The notes under the pieces were generated by a model. That model saw only the letters and a program-made list of their open reading frames with translations. It made no database searches and had not been told where the DNA came from. A stretch of 64,000 bases of DNA, from contig NZ_SWCM01000002.1 in NCBI RefSeq assembly GCF_005116645.1, positions 1 to 64,000 of the forward strand. Direction: 5' to 3'. Both the position numbers and the translations under genes were made by a program. The DNA comes from Desulfopila sp. IMCC35006. Its GTDB lineage: Bacteria; Desulfobacterota; Desulfobulbia; Desulfobulbales; Desulfocapsaceae. Shown here piece by piece: positions 55,868 to 64,000 of the stretch. Each line of letters begins with the position of its first letter. Position 1 is the stretch's first letter.

Positions 55868-58495
55868 ATGAATATGGAAACACCGACTAGTATCTACCGC
55901 AATGCCTATACGGTATTTGACTATGTCATCGAAAAGCTGGATCTGCGATTTCAACTGTACGAGGATCGAACCGTGGTCACAGCCAGTGGGAAATACCGGA
56001 TAAATCCGGAGTCCGTGCAAGAAAATCCCCCGTTGCTGCTGTTTGGCGAGCAACTGGACCTGCAGTCGGTCAGTGTGAATGGAAAAGAACTTGAACAACA
56101 TGAATATCACCGCGATGATACAACCCTGCAGCTTGATCAGCTTCCCGGCGCATTCACCCTTGAGATTACCACTGTTATTTATCCGGAAAAAAACACTTCG
56201 CTGGAAGGGCTCTACCGGTCAAGTGGCAATTACTGCAGTCAGTGTGAGGCCGAAGGATTCAGAAAGATCACCTATTATCCCGATCGCCCCGATGTGCTGA
56301 CCCGATTCACCACCCGTATTGAAGCCGACAGACTGACTTGTCCGGTCATGTTGTCCAATGGAAATCTTATCGACAAGGGCGATCTGGCGGAAAATCGGCA
56401 TTTTGCTCTCTTCGAAGATCCCTTCCCGAAACCCAGTTATCTTTTTGCCCTGGTTGCCGGCCAGCTGGTCAGTATCGAAGAGGAGTTCGTCACCGGGAGC
56501 GGCCGGATCATTGAACTGAAAATTTTTGTTGAAGAACGAAACAAAGAAAAATGTGGCCATGCCATGCGCTCCTTGAAAAAAGCGATGCGCTGGGACGAAG
56601 AGGTTTTCGGGCTCGAATATGATCTTGATACCTTCATGATCGTTGCCGTTGATGATTTTAATATGGGGGCGATGGAGAACAAGGGGTTGAATATTTTTAA
56701 TTCCAAATATGTGCTGTCCACCCCGGAGAGTGCCACCGATCAGGATTATCTGGGGATCGAAGGCGTGATCGCCCATGAATATTTTCATAACTGGACGGGA
56801 AACCGGGTAACCTGCCGGGACTGGTTTCAACTCAGCCTGAAAGAGGGCTTGACCGTTTTCCGGGATCAGGAATTTTCTGCCGATATGAACTCCCGGAGCG
56901 TACAGAGAATCGACGATGTGCGCGTGTTGAAAAATTTTCAATTCAAGGAGGATGCGGGGCCAATGGCCCATTCCGTGCGTCCCGATTCCTACCAGGAAAT
57001 CAACAATTTTTATACCGCGACCGTTTACAACAAAGGAGCGGAAGTCATCCGGATGATGCATACGCTCCTTGGGCCCCAGCTTTTTCGCAAGGGCATGGAC
57101 CTCTATTTTGCCCGCCATGACGGACAGGCGGTAACCTGTGATGATTTTGCCGCCGCCATGTCCGATGCATCCGGAATCGATCTGGACCAATTTAAAAACT
57201 GGTATTCCCAGGCAGGCACGCCGGTTTTACAAGTGAAAGGGGAGTGGCTTGCAGAGGAAAAAGAATATAGACTGCTTATTCGACAAAGTTGCCCGGATAC
57301 CCCGGGGCAAACGATGAAGAAACCGTTTCATATGCCGGTTACGGTGGGTCTGCTTGGCGCTGATGGCCGGGATCTGCTTGATGGCCCGCAAGGCTCAGTC
57401 GTTCTGCAGCTGCAGGAGCGGGAACAGCTCTTCACTTTGCAAAATATCGACGAGAAGCCTGTTGTTTCTTTTCTGCGGGATTTTTCTGCACCGGTCAGGG
57501 TGGAAAGCTTTCAGTCCCGTGAGGAACTCTCGCTGCTTATCCGAGCAGATTCCAACCTTTTTAATCGCTGGGACGCAGCAACCCGTCTCGCCAGTGAAGT
57601 GATTCTCGAAGTGGCGGAAAAACTGCAGAACAACCAGCCGCCAACAGTGGAAGAACTGTTTCTTGACTCTGTCTCTAGAGCACTCTCGGAAAAAATTGAC
57701 GATACTGCTCTTCTTGCCCTTGCCCTGCAATTGCCGGCGGAAACAACGCTGGCGCAGGAGATGGCTGTTGTCGATCCGGACGCCCTGCATATGGCCAGAC
57801 AGCTGGTTAAAAGAGAACTGGCCCAAAGAAATGTCGAGCAGTTCACGGCTCTTTATTATGATAATCAGCAGACCGGCACGTATACCTTAACACCTGAGGC
57901 CATGGGTGGAAGAAGTTTGAAAAACGTTTGTCTTTCCTATCTCATGTCGCTTGATCCGCTCCCCGATCACATTCAGAATCTTTGTTATGAACAGTACCGC
58001 CAGGCAAGTAATATGACTGATGCTATAGCGGCCCTGGCCAATCTGGTCAACTTGGACAATTCACTGCGGGATAATGGTCTGAACGATTTTTATAGCAAAT
58101 GGAACCAGGACCCGTTGGTGCTTGATAAATGGTTTACCCTGCAGGCTACCTCCAGGCTCGAAACCACATTGGATAATGTTAAGCAACTTACCAATAATGT
58201 GTCGTTTTCTATTTCTAACCCTAATAAAGTCAGAGCCCTTATCGGTGCGTTCTGTTCCGGTAATCATGTTCGGTTTCATGACCGGACTGGTGCCGGCTAT
58301 CGATTTCTCGCCGACAAAATAGAACAGTTGAATGCAATTAATCCGCAGATTGCCGCCCGACTGATCGCTCCATTAATCAACTGGCGACGCTACGATGAAA
58401 AGCGGCAGGGATTGATGCAGCAGGAACTCGATAGGATTTTGGCAATAAAGAATCTTTCCCGTGATGTTTATGAGATAGTCTCCAAAAGCAGATAA
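55868..58495 (+). CDS. pepN: aminopeptidase N
   Basis: An 875-aa M1 metallopeptidase removing N-terminal residues from peptides, cytoplasmic. Exopeptidase motif GAMEN (about residue 267) and zinc motif HEYFH with H303, E304, H307, followed by LKEGLT. Length matches E. coli PepN (870 aa). AAAGGA lies 8 nt before ATG 55868; a start 141 bp upstream is unlikely. The C-terminal PepN helical domain is complete. It is followed by a convergent cytochrome gene. Confidence 0.96.
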   Translation: MNMETPTSIYRNAYTVFDYVIEKLDLRFQLYEDRTVVTASGKYRINPESVQENPPLLLFGEQLDLQSVSVNGKELEQHEYHRDDTTLQLDQLPGAFTLEITTVIYPEKNTSLEGLYRSSGNYCSQCEAEGFRKITYYPDRPDVLTRFTTRIEADRLTCPVMLSNGNLIDKGDLAENRHFALFEDPFPKPSYLFALVAGQLVSIEEEFVTGSGRIIELKIFVEERNKEKCGHAMRSLKKAMRWDEEVFGLEYDLDTFMIVAVDDFNMGAMENKGLNIFNSKYVLSTPESATDQDYLGIEGVIAHEYFHNWTGNRVTCRDWFQLSLKEGLTVFRDQEFSADMNSRSVQRIDDVRVLKNFQFKEDAGPMAHSVRPDSYQEINNFYTATVYNKGAEVIRMMHTLLGPQLFRKGMDLYFARHDGQAVTCDDFAAAMSDASGIDLDQFKNWYSQAGTPVLQVKGEWLAEEKEYRLLIRQSCPDTPGQTMKKPFHMPVTVGLLGADGRDLLDGPQGSVVLQLQEREQLFTLQNIDEKPVVSFLRDFSAPVRVESFQSREELSLLIRADSNLFNRWDAATRLASEVILEVAEKLQNNQPPTVEELFLDSVSRALSEKIDDTALLALALQLPAETTLAQEMAVVDPDALHMARQLVKRELAQRNVEQFTALYYDNQQTGTYTLTPEAMGGRSLKNVCLSYLMSLDPLPDHIQNLCYEQYRQASNMTDAIAALANLVNLDNSLRDNGLNDFYSKWNQDPLVLDKWFTLQATSRLETTLDNVKQLTNNVSFSISNPNKVRALIGAFCSGNHVRFHDRTGAGYRFLADKIEQLNAINPQIAARLIAPLINWRRYDEKRQGLMQQELDRILAIKNLSRDVYEIVSKSR

Positions 58496-58524
58496 GCAGT
58501 AAACGGTTACGAGATGCTAAAGCT

Positions 58525-58800
58525 CTATTCAGAGGGTCGCTTGTGACAGAATAAACAGCGATATTTGGGAGGGTGATTCTCTGAAAGGGGAGCTTCTTTG
58601 CCCTGATCGTGACAATCGAGGCAGAATTTTTCTGCCTCTTTTTTATCCTTGATAGCATAAAAACGATTATGAATATCGTTGTGGGGAAGAGGGGTCGTCG
58701 TCTCCTTTGGGGCGCGGAGGAGAAAGATCAGGATACTTGCGCATAGAATTATAAAAAATATATTGCTGACAAGCATTTTTGCATTCTTTTTTCGTTTCAT
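58525..58800 (-). CDS. membrane-anchored diheme c-type cytochrome
   Basis: A 91-aa protein with a single N-terminal hydrophobic helix (about residues 9-28, probable uncleaved anchor) and a short periplasmic domain with two heme c motifs, CLDCH (about 60-64) and CLFCH (about 82-86). Extra histidines (HNDIHNRFY, ENHPPKY) are candidate distal ligands. It is probably an electron-transfer protein at the outer face of the inner membrane. It lies 28 bp downstream of the geranylgeranyl-reductase-family gene, likely co-transcribed. No named family recognised. Confidence 0.75.
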   Translation of the reverse strand: MKRKKNAKMLVSNIFFIILCASILIFLLRAPKETTTPLPHNDIHNRFYAIKDKKEAEKFCLDCHDQGKEAPLSENHPPKYRCLFCHKRPSE

Positions 58801-58828
58801 TGACTTTCAGATATGTAGAGAGTGCAGT

Positions 58829-59860
58829 TTAGCGGGCCATTTCTGCAGCACTAAAGTTTAGCCATCTTTTATTAAGACCAAAGGCAATACATTCGGCAAG
58901 AAAAGTTGCGATGAACCTGTTTTTGCCAAGAAGGGTAACCAATTTTCGGTGTCGGGTATGATTTTTGATCATACGGTGTAAGTCTTCAGGGATGTGGTCC
59001 GCGTCCGCGATACAACGAGCTACCGCCTCGCCGGAGACGATTGCCGGGTATATTCCTTCGCCCGTCAGGCCTGAAGCAAGGCCGGCGGCATCGCCTATGA
59101 GAAATATGTTGTTGAAACGATAGCCGCGATAATCAAAATTGATATATTCCGCTTTCCCCCGGTGAGCGGACAGATTATGCCCGACTGTTTCGCCCCATTT
59201 GAGCAGATTTGTCTGTAATTCTTTTGCTTTCATCACCCTGGCATCAACATATGCGCCGATGGAAACTGTCTGCTGATGGGGGAAAACCCAGGAATAGCCG
59301 CTGGCAAAGAAAAAACTGTTGAGGTGCCACTCCATATCCGGATACGTGCCGGGAAGCTGATAATTAATGCCAATGCCAATATCGCGTATCGGGATACCCA
59401 GATGTCGTCGCACCAGAGAAGACGATCCGTCGGCGCCGACCAGGTACGTAAAGTTGAGTTGCTCGGCTTTCCCGTTCGTCGTATCCACAAAAGTGACGGC
59501 GTTGTCAGTAATTGTGTTTACCTGGCAACCAAGACGGATATGGGCGCCGGCCTGTCGCGCTTTGTCGCCCATCAGTCTTCCGAGCTTTTCCCGGTTAACC
59601 GTGGCGATGATCGGCGTCGGCGCAGTGACGCTGATCTGTTGCGACCGGGTGAAAATATACTGCGTCGCACATTGCCGCTCCATGATATCGACCGGCACTT
59701 TCTTTACCAGGCCATTCCAGGTAACTCCTCCAGCGCAGACTTTTCGGCCCAGTATTGGTTTGCGTTCCAACACCAGGGTTTTGAGACCCATGCGGGCTGT
59801 GTTTTCGGCACATGCTAATCCTCCCGGACCGGCGCCGACAATAATGACATCGTAGGACAT
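58829..59860 (-). CDS. geranylgeranyl reductase family FAD oxidoreductase
   Basis: A 343-aa flavoprotein with the N-terminal GAGPGGLACAENTARMG FAD motif, VCAGGVTW (near residue 45), and GDAAGLASGLTGEGIYPAI, the GGR/digeranylgeranylglycerophospholipid reductase signature. The family saturates isoprenoid chains or halogenates/hydroxylates other substrates; saturation of a quinone or polyprenyl chain is plausible. The start is ATG 59860, since a 25-residue extension at 59935 lacks family similarity. Confidence 0.85.
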   Translation of the reverse strand: MSYDVIIVGAGPGGLACAENTARMGLKTLVLERKPILGRKVCAGGVTWNGLVKKVPVDIMERQCATQYIFTRSQQISVTAPTPIIATVNREKLGRLMGDKARQAGAHIRLGCQVNTITDNAVTFVDTTNGKAEQLNFTYLVGADGSSSLVRRHLGIPIRDIGIGINYQLPGTYPDMEWHLNSFFFASGYSWVFPHQQTVSIGAYVDARVMKAKELQTNLLKWGETVGHNLSAHRGKAEYINFDYRGYRFNNIFLIGDAAGLASGLTGEGIYPAIVSGEAVARCIADADHIPEDLHRMIKNHTRHRKLVTLLGKNRFIATFLAECIAFGLNKRWLNFSAAEMAR

Positions 59861-60033
59861 AGACAAAATCTCGTAAAAACCAAAATCTGAGATGACGGAG
59901 ATGATACGCTTAGACTTTTGCGAAAAGCCGGGCATCGAGAAGTTTCATTTGCGCGGCAAACAGTAACGCAGATGAGGATGGCTCTGGTCTTTTCAGATAT
60001 TTGTTGCGATGCCAGCAAGAGATATAATAAAAA

Positions 60034-60067
60034 AACCTGCCGAGTGCAATGAAGGCACCGGCAGGTT
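60034..60067 (-). terminator. intrinsic terminator of sdhCAB
   Basis: AACCTGCCG and CGGCAGGTT enclose GTGC/GCAC with one bulged A, a 13-bp stem with a 7-nt loop. On the minus strand the stem is followed by a run of seven T residues. It is 33 bp after the sdhB stop. Confidence 0.92.
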
Positions 60068-60099
60068 GCAGTTAAAAATCCGATTATGAATAGTTACCC

Positions 60100-60855
60100 T
60101 TATCCTTCCAGGAAAATACCCTTGAAATATTCTTTATTCAATCTGGCGATATTTCGAATCGAGATTCCTTTCGGGCAGACGGCTTCACATTCCTTGAAGT
60201 TGGTACAGTTGCCAAATCCTTCTTTATCCATTTGGGCAACCATAGCCAGAGCACGTTCTTTTCGTTCAACCTGCCCCTGGGGGAGCAGACAGAGCTGAGA
60301 TATTTTGGCGCTGGTAAAGAGCATCGCTGCACCATTGGGGCAACTGGCGACACAGGCTCCACAACCGATGCACGCCGCCGCATCCATTGCCAGCTCCGCC
60401 TGGGGGGATGGAATGGGGATACTGTTGCCGTCCGGTGTTCCACCAGTGTTAACTGAGACATAGCCGCCGGATTGGATTATACGGTCCAGTGCAGATCGGT
60501 CTATGAGCAGATCTTTTTTAATGGGAAACGCTCTCGATCGAAACGGTTCGATAACTATGGTGTCGCCGCTGGCAAAATGACGCATATGCAGTTGACAGAG
60601 CGTGACCTCCTTTTCAGGTCCGTGGGCCACGCCGTCAACAATCGCGCCGCACATTCCGCAGATACCTTCACGGCAGTCATGGTCGAAGGCGACAGGATCT
60701 TTTCCTTCTTTGGTAAGTTTTTCATTCAGCACGTCGAGCATCTCGAGAAAGGACATATCCGTGCTTATGGAGTCGAGAGTATACGTCTCTAAATTGCCCA
60801 AAGCGTCACTATTGGGTTGTCGCCAGATCTTTAGCGTCAGGTTAATGCTGCTCAT
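60100..60855 (-). CDS. sdhB: succinate dehydrogenase/fumarate reductase iron-sulfur subunit
   Basis: A 251-aa subunit carrying the three clusters that pass electrons between SdhA and the membrane cytochrome. [2Fe-2S] site CREGICGMC plus a later Cys; ferredoxin site [12 protein letters not shown]; and [15 protein letters not shown]. It is the last gene of the sdhCAB row. Confidence 0.96.
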   Translation of the reverse strand: MSSINLTLKIWRQPNSDALGNLETYTLDSISTDMSFLEMLDVLNEKLTKEGKDPVAFDHDCREGICGMCGAIVDGVAHGPEKEVTLCQLHMRHFASGDTIVIEPFRSRAFPIKKDLLIDRSALDRIIQSGGYVSVNTGGTPDGNSIPIPSPQAELAMDAAACIGCGACVASCPNGAAMLFTSAKISQLCLLPQGQVERKERALAMVAQMDKEGFGNCTNFKECEAVCPKGISIRNIARLNKEYFKGIFLEG

Positions 60856-60907
60856 GATGTCTATACCTTAAGAGTTCAGTTTAAAGTCTCCGGTGCTTCC
60901 CGGAGCC

Positions 60908-62836
60908 TTACTTATAACTTCTCTGACTGGGAGTTACAAATTCGAAAGTGAGTGGTTCTTTGTGCATTGCCGGCTCTTTGTCGTCGCCGAGATGCTCCCA
61001 GACGGAAACGTGTGAGTAATTAGCATCATCCCGTTTTGCTTCATTTTCTTCGGTCTGGCTTTCTTCTCTCAGATGGCAGCCGCAGGATTCTTCCCTGGCC
61101 AGTGCATCCCTGATCATAATTTCGGCAAATTCCAGAAAATCAGCGACTCGGCCTGCCCTCTCCAATGACTGATTAATTTCTCTAGTGGTTCCAGGAATAT
61201 ATACGTAATCCCAGAATTTTTGTTTGATCGCCGGTAATTCGGTCAAAGCCTTCTCCAAATCCTGTTTGTTTCTGGCCATACCACAATTATCCCACATCAG
61301 TTTGCCCAGTTCTTTGTGAATTTCATCGACGGTAAACTTGCCGGCAGGGCCACCGACGCTGTTTTTGAGCAGTCTGGATATTCGGTCTTCAACCTCTCGC
61401 TTTGATTCGATAAAAGGATTCTCATGCTCACTGACCTTTTCGAGCTTATTGGTGCCGAGGTAGTGGGCAATAGAGGTGGCGATGACAAAATAGCCGTCGG
61501 CCAGTCCCTGCATGAGTGCACTGGCCCCCAGTCGGTTGGCGCCATGATCGGAGAAGTTGCACTCGCCAATGGCGAACAGGCCAGGAATAGTCGTCATCAG
61601 ATCATAATCCACCCAGAGTCCACCCATGGTGTAATGCACCGCAGGGTAGATCATCATCGGTTCGACCATCGGGTTGCTGTCGGTAATTTTTTCGTACATC
61701 TGGAAAAGATTGCCGTATTTTTTCAAGATGGTTTCTCTGCCGTCGCGTTTGATGGCTTCGGCGAAGTCCAGGTAGACCGCGAGTCCGGTGCCGCCGACCC
61801 CTTTGCCGAGATCGCATTGTTCTTTGGCGTTCCTTGAAGCAACATCACGCGGGACAAGATTGCCGAAGCTGGGATATTTATTCTCCAGATAATAATCCCG
61901 TTCCGATTCCGGAATATCAGCAGGTTTACGGGTGTCGCCAATTTTTTTAGGAACCCAGACCCGACCGTCATTACGCAGACTTTCACTCATCAGGGTCAGT
62001 TTTGACTGGTAATCGCCGTGCACCGGAATGCAGGTGGGGTGGATCTGCACAAAGGAAGGATTGGCAAATCCTGCACCACGTTTATGTGCTCGCCAGGCTG
62101 CGGTAACGTTGGAGGCCATGGCATTGGTTGAAAGAAAATAGACATTGCCGTAGCCGCCGGTGGCCAATATAACCACATCGGCGGTAAAACTTTCGATCTC
62201 TCCGGTCATGATGTTGCGGGTAGTGATGCCGCGAGCCCGGCCGTCGACCAGAACAACGTCCATCATTTCCCGACGGGTAAACATCTCCACTCGTTTCGCA
62301 TGGATCTGTCTCGACAGAGCACCATAGGCACCCAGAAGCAACTGCTGACCGGTCTGGCCCCGGGCGTAAAAAGTCCTTGAAACCTGTGCTCCGCCAAAAG
62401 ACCTGTTGGCCAATGTTCCGCCATATTCCCGGGCGAAAGGCACACCCTGGGCGACGCATTGATCTATTATTTCCGTACTGACCTCAGCCAGCCTGTGGAC
62501 GTTTGCTTCTCTGGCCCGAAAGTCTCCGCCTTTAATGGTATCATAAAATAAACGATGTACCGAGTCGCCGTCGTTCTGATAATTTTTGGCGGCGTTGATA
62601 CCGCCCTGAGCAGCGATAGAGTGAGCCCGTCTGGGGCTGTCCTGAATGCAGAACGTTTTTACCTGGTATCCTTGTTCGGCAAGTGTCGCGGAGGCGGACG
62701 CGCCGGCAAGTCCGGTCCCGACCACTATAGCGCTGTATTTTCTTCTGTTGGCAGGATTGACAAGCTTATTGGAAAAACGGTGATTATTCCATTTTTCTTC
62801 AAGAGGGCCGGAAGGTACACGAGAATTGAGTTCCAT
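60908..62836 (-). CDS. sdhA: succinate dehydrogenase/fumarate reductase flavoprotein subunit
   Basis: The catalytic subunit, 642 aa, type B like the Wolinella/Bacillus enzymes. Covalent FAD attaches to H72 (HSIAAQGG), the GTGLAGASA motif is at 40-48, and active-site segments HPTCIPV and [10 protein letters not shown] are present. The start is taken as ATG 62836; the frame extends 24 codons upstream without ribosome binding site. With sdhB and sdhC it oxidises succinate or reduces fumarate at the cytoplasmic face. Confidence 0.95.
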   Translation of the reverse strand: MELNSRVPSGPLEEKWNNHRFSNKLVNPANRRKYSAIVVGTGLAGASASATLAEQGYQVKTFCIQDSPRRAHSIAAQGGINAAKNYQNDGDSVHRLFYDTIKGGDFRAREANVHRLAEVSTEIIDQCVAQGVPFAREYGGTLANRSFGGAQVSRTFYARGQTGQQLLLGAYGALSRQIHAKRVEMFTRREMMDVVLVDGRARGITTRNIMTGEIESFTADVVILATGGYGNVYFLSTNAMASNVTAAWRAHKRGAGFANPSFVQIHPTCIPVHGDYQSKLTLMSESLRNDGRVWVPKKIGDTRKPADIPESERDYYLENKYPSFGNLVPRDVASRNAKEQCDLGKGVGGTGLAVYLDFAEAIKRDGRETILKKYGNLFQMYEKITDSNPMVEPMMIYPAVHYTMGGLWVDYDLMTTIPGLFAIGECNFSDHGANRLGASALMQGLADGYFVIATSIAHYLGTNKLEKVSEHENPFIESKREVEDRISRLLKNSVGGPAGKFTVDEIHKELGKLMWDNCGMARNKQDLEKALTELPAIKQKFWDYVYIPGTTREINQSLERAGRVADFLEFAEIMIRDALAREESCGCHLREESQTEENEAKRDDANYSHVSVWEHLGDDKEPAMHKEPLTFEFVTPSQRSYK

Positions 62837-62927
62837 ATTTTCAAAACCTTGGCTAGTTTCTTTTGGTGAATTTCCTGTACAATATCGAGCGACAAGTAAT
62901 TTTTCCACTCAGGAGAGTACCGCGCTG

Positions 62928-63575
62928 TTAAAACGAGGCACCGAGTCCAGACATGAAATAGAAAGCAATACCGCCGAAAATCAACAGGAAAAACAGTGGA
63001 AGAATAAGAGAAAGACGGGCAATAAGTGCGTTGTAGCGTGGATGGTTTACGCCAAATGTCTGCAGCATGCTCCAGAATCCATGACTGAGATGGATAGTCA
63101 AGGCAACAAAGGCGAGTATATAAAAGAGAGCATAAAAGAAATTACTTAACAGGTCTTTGACGGTAACCGAGATCAGCGAATCATGCGGGGCGAAGGTGAA
63201 TCCAAAGATATGGACCACAAGAAATGCCAGGATGAATAAGCCAGTGTAAGGCATTGTTGACGAGGCGAATGAGTTTTTAACCACCCGTGTTGTCACTGCA
63301 TATCTGGAATTGCTCACCTGTCGATTTTCATAGAACAGATAAAGACCAACCAGGATATGGGCCAGAAAAACCAGGAGCAATGAGAAGCTGAAAACAATAA
63401 CAATGAGAGGATGGCTGTGAAGTTCATCGGCATAGCTCTGAAAAACTTCACTGCTCATAAAGATTGTAGCGTTGCCGGCCACATGGGTGCAGAGGAATAA
63501 AAAAAGCAGCAACCCGGTGGTTGCCATTAGAAATTTCTTGCCAATCGAGGAAGTTAGAAATCTGACAAACCACAT
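62928..63575 (-). CDS. sdhC: succinate dehydrogenase/fumarate reductase cytochrome b subunit
   Basis: A 215-aa type B membrane anchor with five helices and heme-ligand histidines (FLCTHVAG, FLAHILVG, FLVVHIFGF, LTIHLSHGFW). It carries two hemes b and exchanges electrons with the quinone pool. ATG 63575 has AAGGTG at 7 nt, favoured over GTG two codons earlier. A single anchor (no sdhD) fits type B. Confidence 0.95.
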   Translation of the reverse strand: MWFVRFLTSSIGKKFLMATTGLLLFLFLCTHVAGNATIFMSSEVFQSYADELHSHPLIVIVFSFSLLLVFLAHILVGLYLFYENRQVSNSRYAVTTRVVKNSFASSTMPYTGLFILAFLVVHIFGFTFAPHDSLISVTVKDLLSNFFYALFYILAFVALTIHLSHGFWSMLQTFGVNHPRYNALIARLSLILPLFFLLIFGGIAFYFMSGLGASF

Positions 63576-63764
63576 AAGCACACCTTCGGTGAAAATTTAT
63601 GAGTGGATGTAATTTTTTGATAGCCCTGATAATATAGAAAAAAATGAAAAAGAAAAGGAAAAAGTTGTATTTTTCCAACGGTGCAGGAAGGATTTTACTA
63701 TCGACGATACGGTCTTGCCTGACCGACCCCACTAACCCCTTATAATTCTTAATTACTTCAAAAT

Positions 63765-64000
63765 ATGTCATTTTTATCAATAATATTTGACCTTGACGGC
63801 ACTCTTCTTGATACCATTGTCGACCTTGCGGAAACCTGCAACGAAGTGCTTGCCCTGCAACATTTCCCTACCCATCCAACACCTGCGTATAAAACCTTTG
63901 TCGGCGACGGTCTGCAGAGTCTGATCCGAAGAATAACTCCGGTCGGTACGGATGACATTATCCTGCGTCAGTGCAGCACCTTGTTTGCCGAGCGGTATGC
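63765..64000 (+). CDS. HAD-superfamily phosphoglycolate phosphatase-like (partial)
   Basis: The first 78 codons of a HAD hydrolase running off the window. It begins MSFLSIIFDLDGTLLDT, with the catalytic DxD (D9, D11), and continues with VDLAETCNEVLA, typical of phosphoglycolate phosphatase (Gph). The downstream motifs II-IV are outside the window. It is divergent from sdhC across a 190-bp gap, with no ribosome binding site of note. Confidence 0.8.
   Translation, partial: MSFLSIIFDLDGTLLDTIVDLAETCNEVLALQHFPTHPTPAYKTFVGDGLQSLIRRITPVGTDDIILRQCSTLFAERY

Overview
The window looks like chromosome of an anaerobic, sulfate-reducer-type Desulfobacterota, plausibly of the Desulfobulbales; this is inferred from gene content, not from a database search. 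Pointers are desulfoferrodoxin and rubredoxin, an ArsC-like protein with an in-frame UGA read as selenocysteine, a DUF39 homocysteine-forming protein, an FmdE-like protein, LL-diaminopimelate aminotransferase, a type B SdhCAB complex and a sigma54-controlled TRAP transporter. No phage, insertion sequence, CRISPR array or tRNA was seen. Gene density is high and most genes are housekeeping or central metabolism.

Layout. 1-360: 5' end of a 16S rRNA gene on the minus strand with its leader and promoter. 765-4394: nucleotide-sugar genes (ugd, gmd, fcl). 4441-5751: an unrecognised protein with a possible degenerate RelA/SpoT-like domain. 6071-9269: kdnB-like oxidase, azlCD, mutY. 9304-12580: lrp-lysA-nth/xth operon in which endonuclease III and exonuclease III are one polypeptide, preceded by three phased Lrp-type boxes. 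12848-14970: GT2 glycosyltransferase and fumC. 15141-22914: an oxygen-handling region with superoxide reductase, DOMON protein, Sco, an A2-type cytochrome oxidase (subunits I-III-IV-II), CtaB, the selenoprotein, peroxiredoxin and rubredoxin. 23032-29515: an FAD dehydrogenase and the mnmA-mtaB-cinA-recA series. 29698-41361: U32 protein, small hypotheticals, coaBC, YchJ-type protein, a queuosine-mannosyltransferase-like GT, nadA, ksgA, DUF2062 protein, tsaD, moaA, pheA. 41652-46236: DUF39 protein, HU, a candidate structured RNA, an FmdE-like protein and a eukaryote-style HisH-HisF fusion. 46275-53110: dctBD, two 22-bp direct repeats, a sigma54 promoter and dctPQM. 53282-64000: ispH, dapL, pepN, a diheme cytochrome, a geranylgeranyl-reductase-family protein, sdhCAB and the start of a HAD phosphatase.

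How the genes connect. DapL and LysA catalyse two late steps of lysine synthesis. MnmA, MtaB, TsaD, the DUF3524 glycosyltransferase and perhaps the U32 protein act on tRNA. Rubredoxin is the usual electron donor to desulfoferrodoxin, and together with peroxiredoxin and the terminal oxidase they form an oxygen and peroxide defence set. DctBD very likely senses a C4-dicarboxylate-type substrate and switches on the adjacent TRAP transporter; FumC and SdhCAB would process such substrates. The most unusual items are the UGA-containing selenoprotein gene with its hairpin, the Nth-XthA fusion, the bacterial HIS7-like HisHF fusion, the RelA/SpoT-like unknown and the intact DctD-sigma54 circuit.
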